Shown here: in pieces, positions 51,458 to 59,910 of the stretch
Position numbering within the stretch: position 1 is the stretch's first letter
How the letters are laid out: the number at the start of each line of letters is the position of its first letter
NCBI GenBank assembly: GCA_023269585.1
Contig: JAHFTC010000001.1
Span: 1-64,000 of the forward strand
Source of the DNA: Opitutaceae bacterium
Lineage (GTDB): Bacteria > Verrucomicrobiota > Verrucomicrobiia > Opitutales > Opitutaceae
DNA length: 64,000 nucleotides
Reading direction: 5' to 3'
Notes under the pieces: model-generated
The model's input: the letters and a program-made list of their open reading frames with translations, nothing else
Told to the model about the DNA's origin: nothing
The model's database searches: none
Program-made: the position numbers and the translations under genes

Positions 51458-51874
51458 GGCGGCCGGACGGTAGGCCGTGCGTAAGGGAGCAGCAAACGCA
51501 AAGGGTGCCGGATCGGCGGGTGGGCGGATCAGCACGAAGGGTTCCGGCGGCGGCTGCGTCTGTCGTGGGCCGGGTCGGTGGCTGCGGGGCCTCGGCGGCG
51601 GGCCGCCTCAGCCGTGAGACCGCAGAAGAAACCGCGAATTGACGTCAATGGACGCGAGGGCCGGAAGCTGAGTTCAGCGGTCGGGGGCGAGTACCCCAGC
51701 GCCACGGGTTCGGGCCGCCCCTGTCGGTCATTTTCATCCGTGTGGCTTCGTGTCCATTCGCGGTTCCATTGGGTTGTGGCACTCGGCGACCGACAGCGAG
51801 CGCGAGCGGAAAAACGCGGCGCCGGCGCGCGCGGCCTTGCCAGCGCGGGGCGGGACCAATACGCAGATGGGCAC
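51458..51874. repeat. Intergenic region with inverted pair of ACCGCGAAT words
   Basis: No gene. An ACCGCGAATTGACGTCAATG word at 51631-51650 and its inverted, diverged partner CTTCGTGTCCATTCGCGGT at 51746-51764 bound a segment of about 130 bases. The arms share ACCGCGAAT-TGAC/GGAC-type sequence in opposite orientation, like the ends of a small palindromic element. Confidence 0.55.
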
Positions 51875-52423
51875 ATGAAGATCTACGCGACTTACGGACT
51901 CGTCGGGGCGCTGCTCGCCGCTCTGCAGACTTTGGCACTGTTCTTCCTCGGGCTGCACGGCGATCGCATCCATCTTTTGAACGACTGGAAAATCTCGGTG
52001 CCGATCGCCGTGCTGGGCTTCGTGATCAGCGTCGCCGTCGTGATCCTGGGCATCCGGGCGTGGCGCGAGGCCGCGCCGGGGAAGGCGATGAGCTATGGCC
52101 GGGGCGTCGGTGGCGGTTGTCTGGTCGGGCTCTGGCAGGGGCTCGGGATGGCGGTGTTCACGCTGCTGTACGGGTATGGCATCAACCCCGGTCTGAAGGC
52201 GACGATGGTCGCCAACGCGATGGCGGAGATGCAGAAGAAGAATGTGCCGGCCGAGGCGTACCCGATGGCGGAGAAAATGATGAACATCACGATGAGCCCC
52301 GCCGTGCAGGCGTTCGGCGGGTTCGTGTGGCTGGTGGGGCTCGCGCTGGTCGTGTCCCTGATCGCCGCTGCGGTGTTGAAGCGCGCGGCGGTGGAGCCGG
52401 TGGCGGTGCCGCCGGCGGTCTGA
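51875..52423 (+). CDS. DUF4199-like membrane protein
   Basis: A 182-residue protein with four hydrophobic segments: IYATYGLVGALLAALQTLAL, then WKISVPIAVLGFVISVAVVI, then GRGVGGGCLVGLWQGLGMAV, and a final FVWLVGLALVVSLIAAAVL. The pattern GRGVGGGCLVGLWQGL plus a loop with NAMAEMQKKNVPAEAY fits the DUF4199 family of small four-helix membrane proteins common in Bacteroidetes and relatives. Function unknown. ATG at 51875 is chosen because it begins the first helix; the longer frame crosses repeat DNA. A terminator follows. Confidence 0.72.
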   Translation: MKIYATYGLVGALLAALQTLALFFLGLHGDRIHLLNDWKISVPIAVLGFVISVAVVILGIRAWREAAPGKAMSYGRGVGGGCLVGLWQGLGMAVFTLLYGYGINPGLKATMVANAMAEMQKKNVPAEAYPMAEKMMNITMSPAVQAFGGFVWLVGLALVVSLIAAAVLKRAAVEPVAVPPAV

Positions 52424-52446
52424 GCGACGGCGTCCCAGGAATCTCG

Positions 52447-52475
52447 GCCCGCGGTCTTCAGCCGCGGGCTTTTTG
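52447..52475 (+). terminator. Rho-independent terminator overlapping the smr gene end
   Basis: GCCCGCGG (52447-52454) pairs with CCGCGGGC (52462-52469) over TCTTCAG, followed by TTTTTG. The right half of the hairpin is also the last codons (KARG, stop at 52458) of the convergent Smr gene. Confidence 0.88.
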
Positions 52476-52778
52476 CTGACCGGACGCCGCGAGCGTGGCG
52501 CGCGTGGCGCCCCAGCCGCCCTCCGCGGCGTCGCAGAGGGCGAACGAGGCCACGAGCGGCGAGCGCCGCAGCCAGGCGTGGACGCGCTCGCGGAGCGCGC
52601 CGGTGCCTTTGCCGTGCACGATCCTCACCGAGCGGATACCGCGCGCCGTGCAGGCGGCGAGGTAGTCGCCCAGCAGGTCGCCGACTTCCGCCGGGCGGAA
52701 CGTATGCAGGTCGAGCTCGCCGGTGATGGGGAGCGGGAGAGGGGCGTCGCTCGGCTGATCCTCGGCGGGGTCGGTCAT
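52458..52778 (-). CDS. Smr-domain protein
   Basis: A 106-residue protein with one Smr (small MutS-related) domain. ITGELDLHTFRPAEVGDLLG (the LDLHG-type motif, here LDLHTF) and VRIVHGKGTGALRERVHAWL (the HGKGTG motif) are diagnostic. The order LDLH...HGKGxGxLr matches the C-terminal nuclease domain of MutS2 and stand-alone Smr proteins, which nick DNA or RNA and act in ribosome rescue in some species. Its 3' end lies inside the terminator hairpin of the convergent DUF4199 gene. Confidence 0.85.
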   Translation of the reverse strand: MTDPAEDQPSDAPLPLPITGELDLHTFRPAEVGDLLGDYLAACTARGIRSVRIVHGKGTGALRERVHAWLRRSPLVASFALCDAAEGGWGATRATLAASGQQKARG

Positions 52779-52803
52779 CGCGGGCGTGGTGTCCCGGCGT
52801 CGC

Positions 52804-53733
52804 TCAGCGCAGCGTCACTTCGACGAGGAACCGCTGGGTGTGTCCGGGCTCGACGAGGTGCACGCCGAGTTTGTTGCCCGGAGCGTTGGGCGGCCCCATC
52901 CACGGCTCGATGCAGAAGAACGGCGAGTCGGGTTGCTCGGTCCAGGTGACCATGGCGGCGTCGGCCGGGGCGGTCTTGGCGGCGCCGATGCGCACGGTGA
53001 GTTTGTTTCCGCTGGGGCGTTCGGTGACGACGGCGCTGTTGCCGACGAGCTCGAGGTGGACGGCGTCGAGCAGGGCCGGGTGGGACAGGGGTTCCTCGGC
53101 GGCGAAGTGCGGCTGGTCGACGAGGCGACCGGTGGCCGGATCCTGCTTCGCGATACGGAGGGCGGGAATCCGGACCGAGTAGTTGTCGCGGGTGAGGCCG
53201 TCGCTCCAGGGGAGCGTGAAGTAGAAATGGTGCCCGGCGCTCCACGGGATGGGCGTACGGCCGTGGTTGCGCAGGGCGAGTTCGACGTGGAAGCCGAGGG
53301 ACTCGAAGCGGTAGTCGACGGTGAACTCGTAGTCGAAAGGATAGATTTTGCAGTCGGCTGCCGAAGGGTGGAGCAAGGCGCTGAACCCGCCGGCGTCGGC
53401 CCGGACGAGGCGGAAGTCTCCCTGGCGGGCGAAGCCGTGCATGGGCATCCGCAGGCGGACTCCGTCGGGCGAGGCCCAGAACTGCGCCTCCTCACTCTCG
53501 AAACACCGGCCGCAGAAGGGGAACAGGATCGGGTTGCCGCCGCGGACCTTGGCGAAGCCGTCGAGCGAATCGAGCTCGGGCCAGTAGATCACATCGCGCA
53601 GGGTGCCATCGGCGAGATCGAGGTGCCAGTTCATCAGGCGGGCACCGAGCTCGGGCAGGGCGAGGAAGGTCGAGCGGCCGACCTGCCAGCGGAGGAGCTC
53701 CTTGCCGAGATACGGGATGCGTTCCATGCGCAT
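52804..53733 (-). CDS. Aldose 1-epimerase / galactose mutarotase-like protein
   Basis: A 309-residue beta-sandwich protein of the aldose 1-epimerase superfamily. Typical segments are LALPELGARLMNWHLDLADG, GGNPILFPFCGRC, RLRMPMHGFARQGDFRLVRA (the catalytic HGFAR His), YPFDYEFTVDYRFESLGFHV, PWSAGHHFYFTLPWSD (second His region) and FFCIEPWMGPPNAPGN (the Glu). It could interconvert sugar anomers or, as in the YeaD/D-hexose-6-phosphate mutarotase branch, act on phosphosugars. The start is either ATG at 53733 (MRMERIPYLGKE) or ATG at 53727; no ribosome site decides between them. Confidence 0.85.
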   Translation of the reverse strand: MRMERIPYLGKELLRWQVGRSTFLALPELGARLMNWHLDLADGTLRDVIYWPELDSLDGFAKVRGGNPILFPFCGRCFESEEAQFWASPDGVRLRMPMHGFARQGDFRLVRADAGGFSALLHPSAADCKIYPFDYEFTVDYRFESLGFHVELALRNHGRTPIPWSAGHHFYFTLPWSDGLTRDNYSVRIPALRIAKQDPATGRLVDQPHFAAEEPLSHPALLDAVHLELVGNSAVVTERPSGNKLTVRIGAAKTAPADAAMVTWTEQPDSPFFCIEPWMGPPNAPGNKLGVHLVEPGHTQRFLVEVTLR

Positions 53734-53878
53734 TCCGGTGAAGGGGAAAACGCCGCGGAGTGCAAATGCGGAAGGGCTGCCCGGACGGTGTTCCGCTGAA
53801 ACGGCGCCCGGAATTGTAAGTAGAAACCGCGGCCGCGGACTTGCACCGCGCGGAACGAGCGCCAATAACTGCGCCCGC

Positions 53879-55414
53879 ATGTCACGCCTGATTCCTACGC
53901 TCTTGTGCTTGGTCGCCTCATCGCTGTTCGCGGTGCCCGCGGTGGCCGAGAGCGAGGGCCCCGAGCCGGCGGCTCCATCCGCGAGCGCCGCGCCGAACGC
54001 GAGCGCGACCCCATCCGTGAGCGCAGCGCCGACCGCAAGCGCAGCGCCGACGCTGAGCGTGGCCCCCGTGCCGGCACCGAGCCCCGCGCAGCCCGTGCGC
54101 GTGGTAGTGATCCCGGTGCGGGATCAGGTCGCGGATCCGGTGCTCTATATCCTGCGGCGCGGGCTGAAGGCGGCGGGCAAGAACGACTTCGTCATCCTCG
54201 ACATGAAGACGCCGGGCGGCGCGCTCGGCACGGCGCTGGAGATGATGGAAGCGCTCGACAAGTTCGAGGGCCGTACGGCGACCTACATCAACGACGAGGC
54301 GATCTCGGCGGGTGCCTTCATCTCGGCGGTGACCGACGACATCTATTTCGCTCCGAAAGGCATCATCGGCGCGGCGGCCGCGGTGAGTTCGCAGGGGGCG
54401 GAGATTCCGGAGACGATGCGGCTCAAGGTGAACAGCTTCCTCGAGGCCAAGGTGGGCGCCTACACCGAGGGCAAGAAGTACCGGGCGGAGGTGCTCACGG
54501 CGATGTTCGACAAGGATTATGAACTGAAGATCGGCGAGAAGGTGGTCAAGGCGAAGGGCAAGCTGCTCTCGCTCACGGCCACGCAGGCGGCGGAGCTCTA
54601 CGGCGAACCGCCGGCGCCGCTGCTGTCGAGCGGTTCGGCGAAGACGCTGGAGGCGCTTCTCGACGAGAAGCTTGGCGCCGGCAACTACCGCATCGAGCGG
54701 CTCGAGGTCACCTGGTCCGAGCAGCTGGCGCAGTACATCACCAACTATGCGGCGATCCTGCTCGGTCTCGGGATCCTCGCCATCTACATCGAGTTCAAGA
54801 CTCCGGGCTTCGGTGTCTTCGGGATCACCGGTGGCGTGCTGTTGCTGATCGTGTTCTTCGGCCACTATGTGGCCGGTCTTTCCGGCTACGAGGCGGCGTT
54901 GGTTTTCGGACTCGGGCTGTTGTTGCTGCTCGCCGAATTGGTGTTCTTCCCGGGTCTGATTCTGCCGGCGGTGACCGGCGTGCTGCTGATGTTCGGTGCG
55001 CTGCTGTGGTCGATGGTCGACCACTGGCCGAACCAACCGCTGGATTTCTCGGGCGAGATGTTCGTGCAGCCGGCGACCAACCTGTTGCTCGGGTTCGCCA
55101 TCGCGCTCGGGCTGGCGCTGCTACTGGCAAAGTTCATCCCGAAGGGTTGGTTCTTCACCCGGCTCGCCGTCGCAGGCGAAGCGGGTTCGGCCTCGCAGGT
55201 CGCCGGTCTTGCGCCCGCGCAGGCGGCGTATGCGGCGGCGGCGGTCGGGGCGCGCGGCGTCGTGGCGACGGGGCTTTTCCCGAGCGGCCAGATCGAAATC
55301 GACGGGCAGCGTTACGAGGCTCGGCTGGAGCTCGGCACGGCGGTCGCGGGCACAGCGGTGGTCGTGGTGCGCGTGTCTGATTTCGGGCTGATCGTGGAGG
55401 TCGAAAAATCATGA
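53879..55414 (+). CDS. nfeD: NfeD-family membrane-bound serine protease (long form)
   Basis: A 511-residue protein: signal peptide (PTLLCLVASSLFAVPAVAES), then a 40-residue Ala/Ser/Pro linker made of six-residue units (ASAAPN, ASATPS, VSAAPT, ASAAPT, LSVAPV) encoded by 18-base tandem repeats. A ClpP-like protease domain follows (FVILDMKTPGGALGTALEMM, S143 in DEAISAGAFISAV, APKGIIGAAAAVS), then several membrane helices and a soluble OB domain at the end (GLFPSGQIEIDGQRYEARLE). Such proteases work with flotillin-type scaffolds; floA is two genes downstream. Start ATG is at 53879. Confidence 0.9.
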   Translation: MSRLIPTLLCLVASSLFAVPAVAESEGPEPAAPSASAAPNASATPSVSAAPTASAAPTLSVAPVPAPSPAQPVRVVVIPVRDQVADPVLYILRRGLKAAGKNDFVILDMKTPGGALGTALEMMEALDKFEGRTATYINDEAISAGAFISAVTDDIYFAPKGIIGAAAAVSSQGAEIPETMRLKVNSFLEAKVGAYTEGKKYRAEVLTAMFDKDYELKIGEKVVKAKGKLLSLTATQAAELYGEPPAPLLSSGSAKTLEALLDEKLGAGNYRIERLEVTWSEQLAQYITNYAAILLGLGILAIYIEFKTPGFGVFGITGGVLLLIVFFGHYVAGLSGYEAALVFGLGLLLLLAELVFFPGLILPAVTGVLLMFGALLWSMVDHWPNQPLDFSGEMFVQPATNLLLGFAIALGLALLLAKFIPKGWFFTRLAVAGEAGSASQVAGLAPAQAAYAAAAVGARGVVATGLFPSGQIEIDGQRYEARLELGTAVAGTAVVVVRVSDFGLIVEVEKS

Positions 55415-55878
55415 GCCTGATCATCCTCTTCTTTCTGCTCGGATTGATTCTGCTCGCGGTCGAACTGGTCGTGCCCGGAGGCGTGCTCGGCGTGGCCGGC
55501 GGTGTGTTGCTGTTCGGCGGCGTCTGCATGGCATTCTATTACTACGGCATGTCCGGCGGCATGGCCGCGGCCATCGTCGCGCTCCTGCTGCTCGGGGTGA
55601 CGTTTTACCTCGAGATGGTTTGGCTGCCGCGTTCGCGGATGGCCAAAAACCTCTCGATCGATGCCACCATCGACAGCGTGAGCCAACCGCCGCTGGCCCA
55701 GGAGTCTGACGTACTCGGCCGCGAAGCGGTCGCGCTCTCCACGCTCGCGCCGACCGGCTTTGTGCAGGTCGGCGGGCGCCGCTACGAGGCGAGCTGCCGG
55801 AGTGGTTACGCCGCTGCAGGCGAGACCTTGAAGGTGGTCGGCCTCGATGCCTTTCGCTTGATTGTCACCAAACCCTAG
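55411..55878 (+). CDS. Short NfeD-like protein (membrane plus OB domain)
   Basis: A 155-residue protein whose start overlaps the long NfeD stop by 4 bases (ATGA). It has two to three hydrophobic segments (SLIILFFLLGLILLAVELVV, GVAGGVLLFGGVCMAFYYYG, AAAIVALLLLGVTFYLEMVW) and a C-terminal OB-type domain (GREAVALSTLAPTGFVQVGG then RRYEASCRSGYAAAGETLKV). It lacks the protease domain. This is the NfeD1b-type companion that commonly pairs with flotillin genes, and it sits directly before floA. Confidence 0.82.
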   Translation: MSLIILFFLLGLILLAVELVVPGGVLGVAGGVLLFGGVCMAFYYYGMSGGMAAAIVALLLLGVTFYLEMVWLPRSRMAKNLSIDATIDSVSQPPLAQESDVLGREAVALSTLAPTGFVQVGGRRYEASCRSGYAAAGETLKVVGLDAFRLIVTKP

Positions 55879-55890
55879 AACCCGCATCCC

Positions 55891-56895
55891 ATGAATCTGC
55901 CACTGATTGGTTTCATCGTCCTCGCTGTCCTCGGCCTCATCCTGCTCGTCGTCGTCGGCGGCTTGATCGGCGCCTGGGTCAAGGCTCTGTTCAACGGCGC
56001 TTCCGTGCCGATGGGCAAACTCGTCGGACTGAAGTTCGCCGGCATCCCGTTCGGCCTCATCGTCGACGCCCGCATCACCGCGGTGCGCGCCGGCATCCCG
56101 CTCAGCGCCGACCTCATCGCCTCGCATTTCCAGGCGGGCGGCAACGTCGTCCCCACGGTGCAGGCGATCATCGCCGCCAAGAAAGCCGGCATCGCCCTCG
56201 ACTGGGACCGCGCGTGCGCGATCGACCTCGCCACCAAGGGCTCGGGCAAGAGCGTGCTCGAGGCCGTGCGCACCTCCGTCGACCCGAAGGTCATCGACTG
56301 CCCGAATCCCGAGGCCGGCCGCACGACGATCGACGGCGTGGCCAAGGACGGCATCCAGGTGAAGGTGAAGGCCCGCGTGACGGTGCGCACCAACCTCGAC
56401 CGGTTCGTCGGCGGCGCGAAGGAGAACACGATCATCGCCCGCGTGGGCGAGGGCATCGTGACGACCATCGGCTCGGCCGAGTCCTACAAGACAGTGCTCG
56501 AGTCGCCCGACAGCATTTCCAAGACGGTGCTCGCGCGCGGCCTCGACGCCGGCACGGCGTTCGAGATCCTCTCGATCGACATCGCCGACGTCGATGTGGG
56601 CGACAACGTGGGCGCCAAGCTCCAGGTGGCGCAGGCCGAGGCCAACAAGAACATGGCGCAGGCCCAGGCGGAAATCCGCCGCGCCGCGGCCGTGGCGCTC
56701 GAGCAGGAGATGAAGGCCCGCACGCAGGAATCGCAGGCGAAGGTCGTCGAGGCGCAGGCCCAGGTGCCGCTCGCCATGGCCGAGGCGTTCCGCACCGGCC
56801 GGCTCGGCGTGATGGACTACTACAAGATGGAGAACATCCAGTCCGACACCGCCATGCGCGGTTCGATCGCCGGTCCGGATGCGGGCAAAAAGTAA
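55891..56895 (+). CDS. floA: Flotillin-like protein FloA
   Basis: A 334-residue SPFH-type membrane scaffold. An N-terminal hydrophobic hairpin ([20 protein letters not shown]) anchors it. The SPFH region contains [40 protein letters not shown] and [20 protein letters not shown]. The C-terminal Glu/Ala-rich coiled coil ([20 protein letters not shown], then [12 protein letters not shown]) is typical of FloA/YqfA proteins. It organises membrane microdomains and pairs with the two NfeD proteins upstream. A short repeat element separates it from the next gene. Confidence 0.92.
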   Translation: MNLPLIGFIVLAVLGLILLVVVGGLIGAWVKALFNGASVPMGKLVGLKFAGIPFGLIVDARITAVRAGIPLSADLIASHFQAGGNVVPTVQAIIAAKKAGIALDWDRACAIDLATKGSGKSVLEAVRTSVDPKVIDCPNPEAGRTTIDGVAKDGIQVKVKARVTVRTNLDRFVGGAKENTIIARVGEGIVTTIGSAESYKTVLESPDSISKTVLARGLDAGTAFEILSIDIADVDVGDNVGAKLQVAQAEANKNMAQAQAEIRRAAAVALEQEMKARTQESQAKVVEAQAQVPLAMAEAFRTGRLGVMDYYKMENIQSDTAMRGSIAGPDAGKK

Positions 56896-56970
56896 TAAGT
56901 AACAAGTTACAAGTACCAAGAGAAGAGCGCGGACGCCGTAGTCGATTTGTCTCCGTCTCCTTGGTACTTG
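56896..56970. repeat. Repeat element with inverted CAAGTACCAAG words
   Basis: CAAGTACCAAG (56910-56920) and CTTGGTACTTG (56960-56970) are perfect inverted arms around a 39-base loop; the left arm is preceded by TAAGTAACAAGTTA. The AAGTNACAAGT word also occurs in insertion 1 of the P-type ATPase (10791-10815). It begins right after the floA stop codon. Confidence 0.7.
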
Positions 56971-56998
56971 GCACCTGAAACTTCAACCTTCTCTCACC

Positions 56999-57601
56999 AT
57001 GCGCTGGATCCAGTGGATCATCGATAACCCCCAGGTGCTCTTCATCATCGGTGGCGCGATCGCCTTCTGGCTCAACGAGCGCCGGAAGGTGAAGGAGGGC
57101 CGCGAGATGGCCGAAGAGGCCGAACGCGAACCCGGCGACGACGAGATGGAGGAGCGCACGCGCCGCATCCAGGAGGAGATTCGGCGCAAGATCGCCGAGC
57201 GGCAGGGCGACGCGCCGCTACCGGACCAGGCACCGTATGAGATGGAGCGCCCGGCGCCGCCGCCGTTGCTGCGCGTGCCGCCGACCTTGCGGCCCGCGGG
57301 CGGGGATGAGACCGGAGTTTCCGGCGCCGAGGAGCTGGAGCGCGTGATGAATCAACAGCGTCGCTACGCCGAAGAGCTCGAGCGACTGCAGGAGGCGGAG
57401 CGCGCGCGACAGGAGGCGCAGGCCGCCTCCGCCGGGGCGGCGCTTTCGATGGCGGTCTACGACACGACGCCGGCAGCTGCGGCTTCGTCGTCGGCGGCCC
57501 GCGCCGGGGGCGGCGTGCGCGCCGACCTCCGCGACCGCGCTGCTTTGCGGCGAGCGATCGTGTTGCGCGAGGTCCTGGGCGCGCCGAAGGCGCTGCAATA
57601 G
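56999..57601 (+). CDS. Hypothetical membrane-anchored coiled-coil protein after floA
   Basis: A 200-residue protein with one N-terminal membrane segment (IIDNPQVLFIIGGAIAFWLN) followed by a long charged helix (RKVKEGREMAEEAEREPGDD then EMEERTRRIQEEIRRKIAE), a Pro-rich stretch (APPPLLRVPPTLRP) and a second coiled coil (EELERVMNQQRRYAEELERL). The end is Ala-rich then ADLRDRAALRRAIVLREVLG. No family is recognised. Its position at the end of the nfeD-nfeD-floA row and its topology suggest a membrane scaffold partner. Confidence 0.65.
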   Translation: MRWIQWIIDNPQVLFIIGGAIAFWLNERRKVKEGREMAEEAEREPGDDEMEERTRRIQEEIRRKIAERQGDAPLPDQAPYEMERPAPPPLLRVPPTLRPAGGDETGVSGAEELERVMNQQRRYAEELERLQEAERARQEAQAASAGAALSMAVYDTTPAAAASSSAARAGGGVRADLRDRAALRRAIVLREVLGAPKALQ

Positions 57602-57750
57602 GCCGGCGTCATTCGCTCGCGTGCCGAGCGGCACAGCGACGAACCGCTCGCGTGCGGGTGGTCCTGTGCGGGGCTTGTCAGCGGGCGCTGCGGCCGCATC
57701 ATCGCGGCCGGCCGTTTCCGGCCGCCCACTACCGCACCTTCCTTTCGACG

Positions 57751-59046
57751 ATGAAACGCCTTTTCGTGATCCTGCTCGGAATCTCGTTGGTGGCCAACCT
57801 GGCCCTCGTGGCGGTCTTCATCTGGCGCGGCGAGGCGCCGCCCCCTCCGGCCAGCGAACCTTCCCCGGTGGAGACGCCGCTCGCGGCGCCGAAACCCGAG
57901 GAGCTGCCGGGCAAGACCTTGGAGCGGCTGCGGAGCGAGAGCGCGCACGCCTATGCCGGCGCCTTGCGCGAGGCGGGCGTGGCGCCGCGGGCCGCGCGGT
58001 TGCTGGTCGCCGACGCGCTCCGGGAGAAGTACCTCGAGAAACAGCGGGAGCTCATCGGCCCCGGCGATCCGCAGGAATTCTGGAAGACCGCCGCCACCGC
58101 GACCGACCGCGAGAAGCAGGCGGCCTTGCGCAAACTGGCGCGGGAACAGGAGGACCTGATGCACGAAATTTTCGGACCCGATGCCGAGGCGGCGGCCGAA
58201 CACGAGCGGCTGGCACGCATCTACGGTCCGCTGCCGGCGGAGAAGCTGGCGAAGATCGACCGCATCCATAGCGACTACGGCGGGATGGCGGAGGATGTGC
58301 GCTCCCGCTCGGGCGGCCTGCTGCTGCCGGCGGACCGCGAGGCCCTCGAATGGCTCGAGCGGGAACGGCGCAAGGATGTCGCCGGAATTCTCACACCGGA
58401 GGAGCTGGAGATCTACGACCTGCAGGTTTCGGCCACCGCGCGCACGCTGCGGGCGCGGCTGGGCACGTTCGGCCCGACCGAGCAGGAGTTCCGCGCGCTC
58501 TTCCGGCTGCAGCGCGATTTCGACGAACGTTTCGGCGGCGCCGCGGGTGCGGTGGACGAAACCCGCCGGGACGAACGGGCGGCCGCGGAGGCGGAGCTGG
58601 AGCGGCACGTGCGCACGGCCCTCGGCGAAGCGCGCCACGAGGAATACCGGCGGCAACAGGATCCCGGATACCGGACCGTGGCGCGCATCGCGGAACGTTT
58701 CGGCCTGCCGCCGAAGCGCGCCGGCGAGGTGGTGGCGTTTGCCCAGACGGCGCAGACGCGGCTCCAGGCGCTGCGCGACGACAAGGCCGCGACGCCCGAC
58801 GCGGTGCGGCAGGCGATCGCTGCAAGCGCGCGGGAGGCGGGCGAACGCCTCACCGCGCTGCTCGGCCCCGAGGGGGTGGAACTTTACCGGCTGACGTCCG
58901 GGGGCGCTTGGCTGGGGGCGTTGGAAAAGGCGGCGAACGAGGTGGCGCCGAAGTCCGTTCCGGCGGTGATGAAGGAACGCGCCCCCGCCCCCGCCGAAAT
59001 CACGCCGCCGGCGGCCGTCGCACAGCCGGCGCCGGTCCAACCGTAG
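57751..59046 (+). CDS. Hypothetical membrane-anchored helical protein, 431 aa
   Basis: The chosen ATG (57751) gives MKRLFVILLGISLVANLALV with a clear membrane anchor; the frame extends further upstream without support. A Pro-rich linker (APPPPASEPSPVETPLAAPK) is followed by about 330 residues that are almost wholly charged helix (DREKQAALRKLAREQEDLMH, EDVRSRSGGLLLPADREALE, RARLGTFGPTEQEFRALFRL). The tail is Pro/Ala-rich. It is probably a periplasmic or surface helical protein of unknown function. Codon use is normal. It is not part of the floA row by spacing (150 bases after 57601). Confidence 0.6.
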   Translation: MKRLFVILLGISLVANLALVAVFIWRGEAPPPPASEPSPVETPLAAPKPEELPGKTLERLRSESAHAYAGALREAGVAPRAARLLVADALREKYLEKQRELIGPGDPQEFWKTAATATDREKQAALRKLAREQEDLMHEIFGPDAEAAAEHERLARIYGPLPAEKLAKIDRIHSDYGGMAEDVRSRSGGLLLPADREALEWLERERRKDVAGILTPEELEIYDLQVSATARTLRARLGTFGPTEQEFRALFRLQRDFDERFGGAAGAVDETRRDERAAAEAELERHVRTALGEARHEEYRRQQDPGYRTVARIAERFGLPPKRAGEVVAFAQTAQTRLQALRDDKAATPDAVRQAIAASAREAGERLTALLGPEGVELYRLTSGGAWLGALEKAANEVAPKSVPAVMKERAPAPAEITPPAAVAQPAPVQP

Positions 59047-59093
59047 TGCGGCCGGCACGGGGCGATGGCGCGGAGCTGGAGCGAAGCCATGGC

Positions 59094-59116
59094 GTCCAGT
59101 CGGAGACTGGACCTAC
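59094..59116. repeat. Palindrome with REP-like CTAC tail
   Basis: GTCCAGTC (59094-59101) pairs with GACTGGAC (59105-59112) over GGA, followed by CTAC. The arms differ from the RAYT-linked REPs, but the ACCTAC end is shared. Family membership is uncertain. Confidence 0.45.
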
Positions 59117-59189
59117 GGGGTGAGCCGGCCGACAGATGCAGTTGGTCTGCCGCCGGTTGCTCCGCCGAGGGCCGTTCACGGCGCGAGGA

Positions 59190-59825
59190 TCAGGGGTTCG
59201 CGGCGGGCACGACCTCGATCAGCCATTGGCTTGATTGCTTGAGGGCGGGGAGGGTCACGCGGCAGCGACCGGGAGCGAGCAGGGCGGCGGGGATGGTGAA
59301 GCGGCCGGAGGTGCGGGGGCGGCGGGGAGTGAGCTCGGCGGGGTACGGTTCCCAGCGCGGCAGGACGACGAGTTCCGAGCCCTTGCGGAAGCCGTCGAAG
59401 GCGACGAGGTGGGCGCGGGCCTGGTCGAGCTCGGCCTGGAAGTGCACGGTGGCTTCGGCTCCGGAGGGGAGTTGCGCGGCGGCGGCCACGAAAGTGTATT
59501 CGATCGGGAGATGCCAGGTCTCGGGGGAGAGCCGGCGCAGCTCTTCCACGGCGGCGGGGCCGGCGGTGGTCGCGTTGATCGGCGTATCCGTGGCGGGCAG
59601 CTCGACGACGGCCTCGAAGGCGATCTCGGCGTGCGTCCAGCCGGCGGCCTTGAGCTTCGCGGATTCGGAGCGGCGCAGGTTGTCGGCGTAGGGCTCGTGC
59701 GGCTTGGTCGGCTTGGCGTGGGCGAGGCGCACGTAGGTGTAACCGGCGATGCTGACGGCCACGGCCAACGCGATGGGCCACAGGGGCCAGGGTTGGCGGG
59801 CGGGAGGGCGCGGCGAGGCGGACAT
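59190..59825 (-). CDS. Hypothetical secreted or membrane-anchored protein, 211 aa
   Basis: A protein with one N-terminal hydrophobic segment (PLWPIALAVAVSIAGYTYV) and a beta-rich body: HAEIAFEAVVELPATDTPIN, EYTFVAAAAQLPSGAEATVH, GFRKGSELVVLPRWEPYP, SGRFTIPAALLAPGRCRVTL and PALKQSSQWLIEVVPA. The body looks like one or two Ig-like or jelly-roll beta domains outside the inner membrane. No family is recognised. It is on the same strand as cheD (59911-60444) with 85 bases between, so it may share that transcript. Confidence 0.55.
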   Translation of the reverse strand: MSASPRPPARQPWPLWPIALAVAVSIAGYTYVRLAHAKPTKPHEPYADNLRRSESAKLKAAGWTHAEIAFEAVVELPATDTPINATTAGPAAVEELRRLSPETWHLPIEYTFVAAAAQLPSGAEATVHFQAELDQARAHLVAFDGFRKGSELVVLPRWEPYPAELTPRRPRTSGRFTIPAALLAPGRCRVTLPALKQSSQWLIEVVPAANP

Positions 59826-59910
59826 CGGATGCAGTTACGCCAGAGGCGGGCGCGGGGTGGCAACGCCGGAAATGCGGTGCGGAAGCGGGGCCGGCCGCAC
59901 CGGCCGGGTT

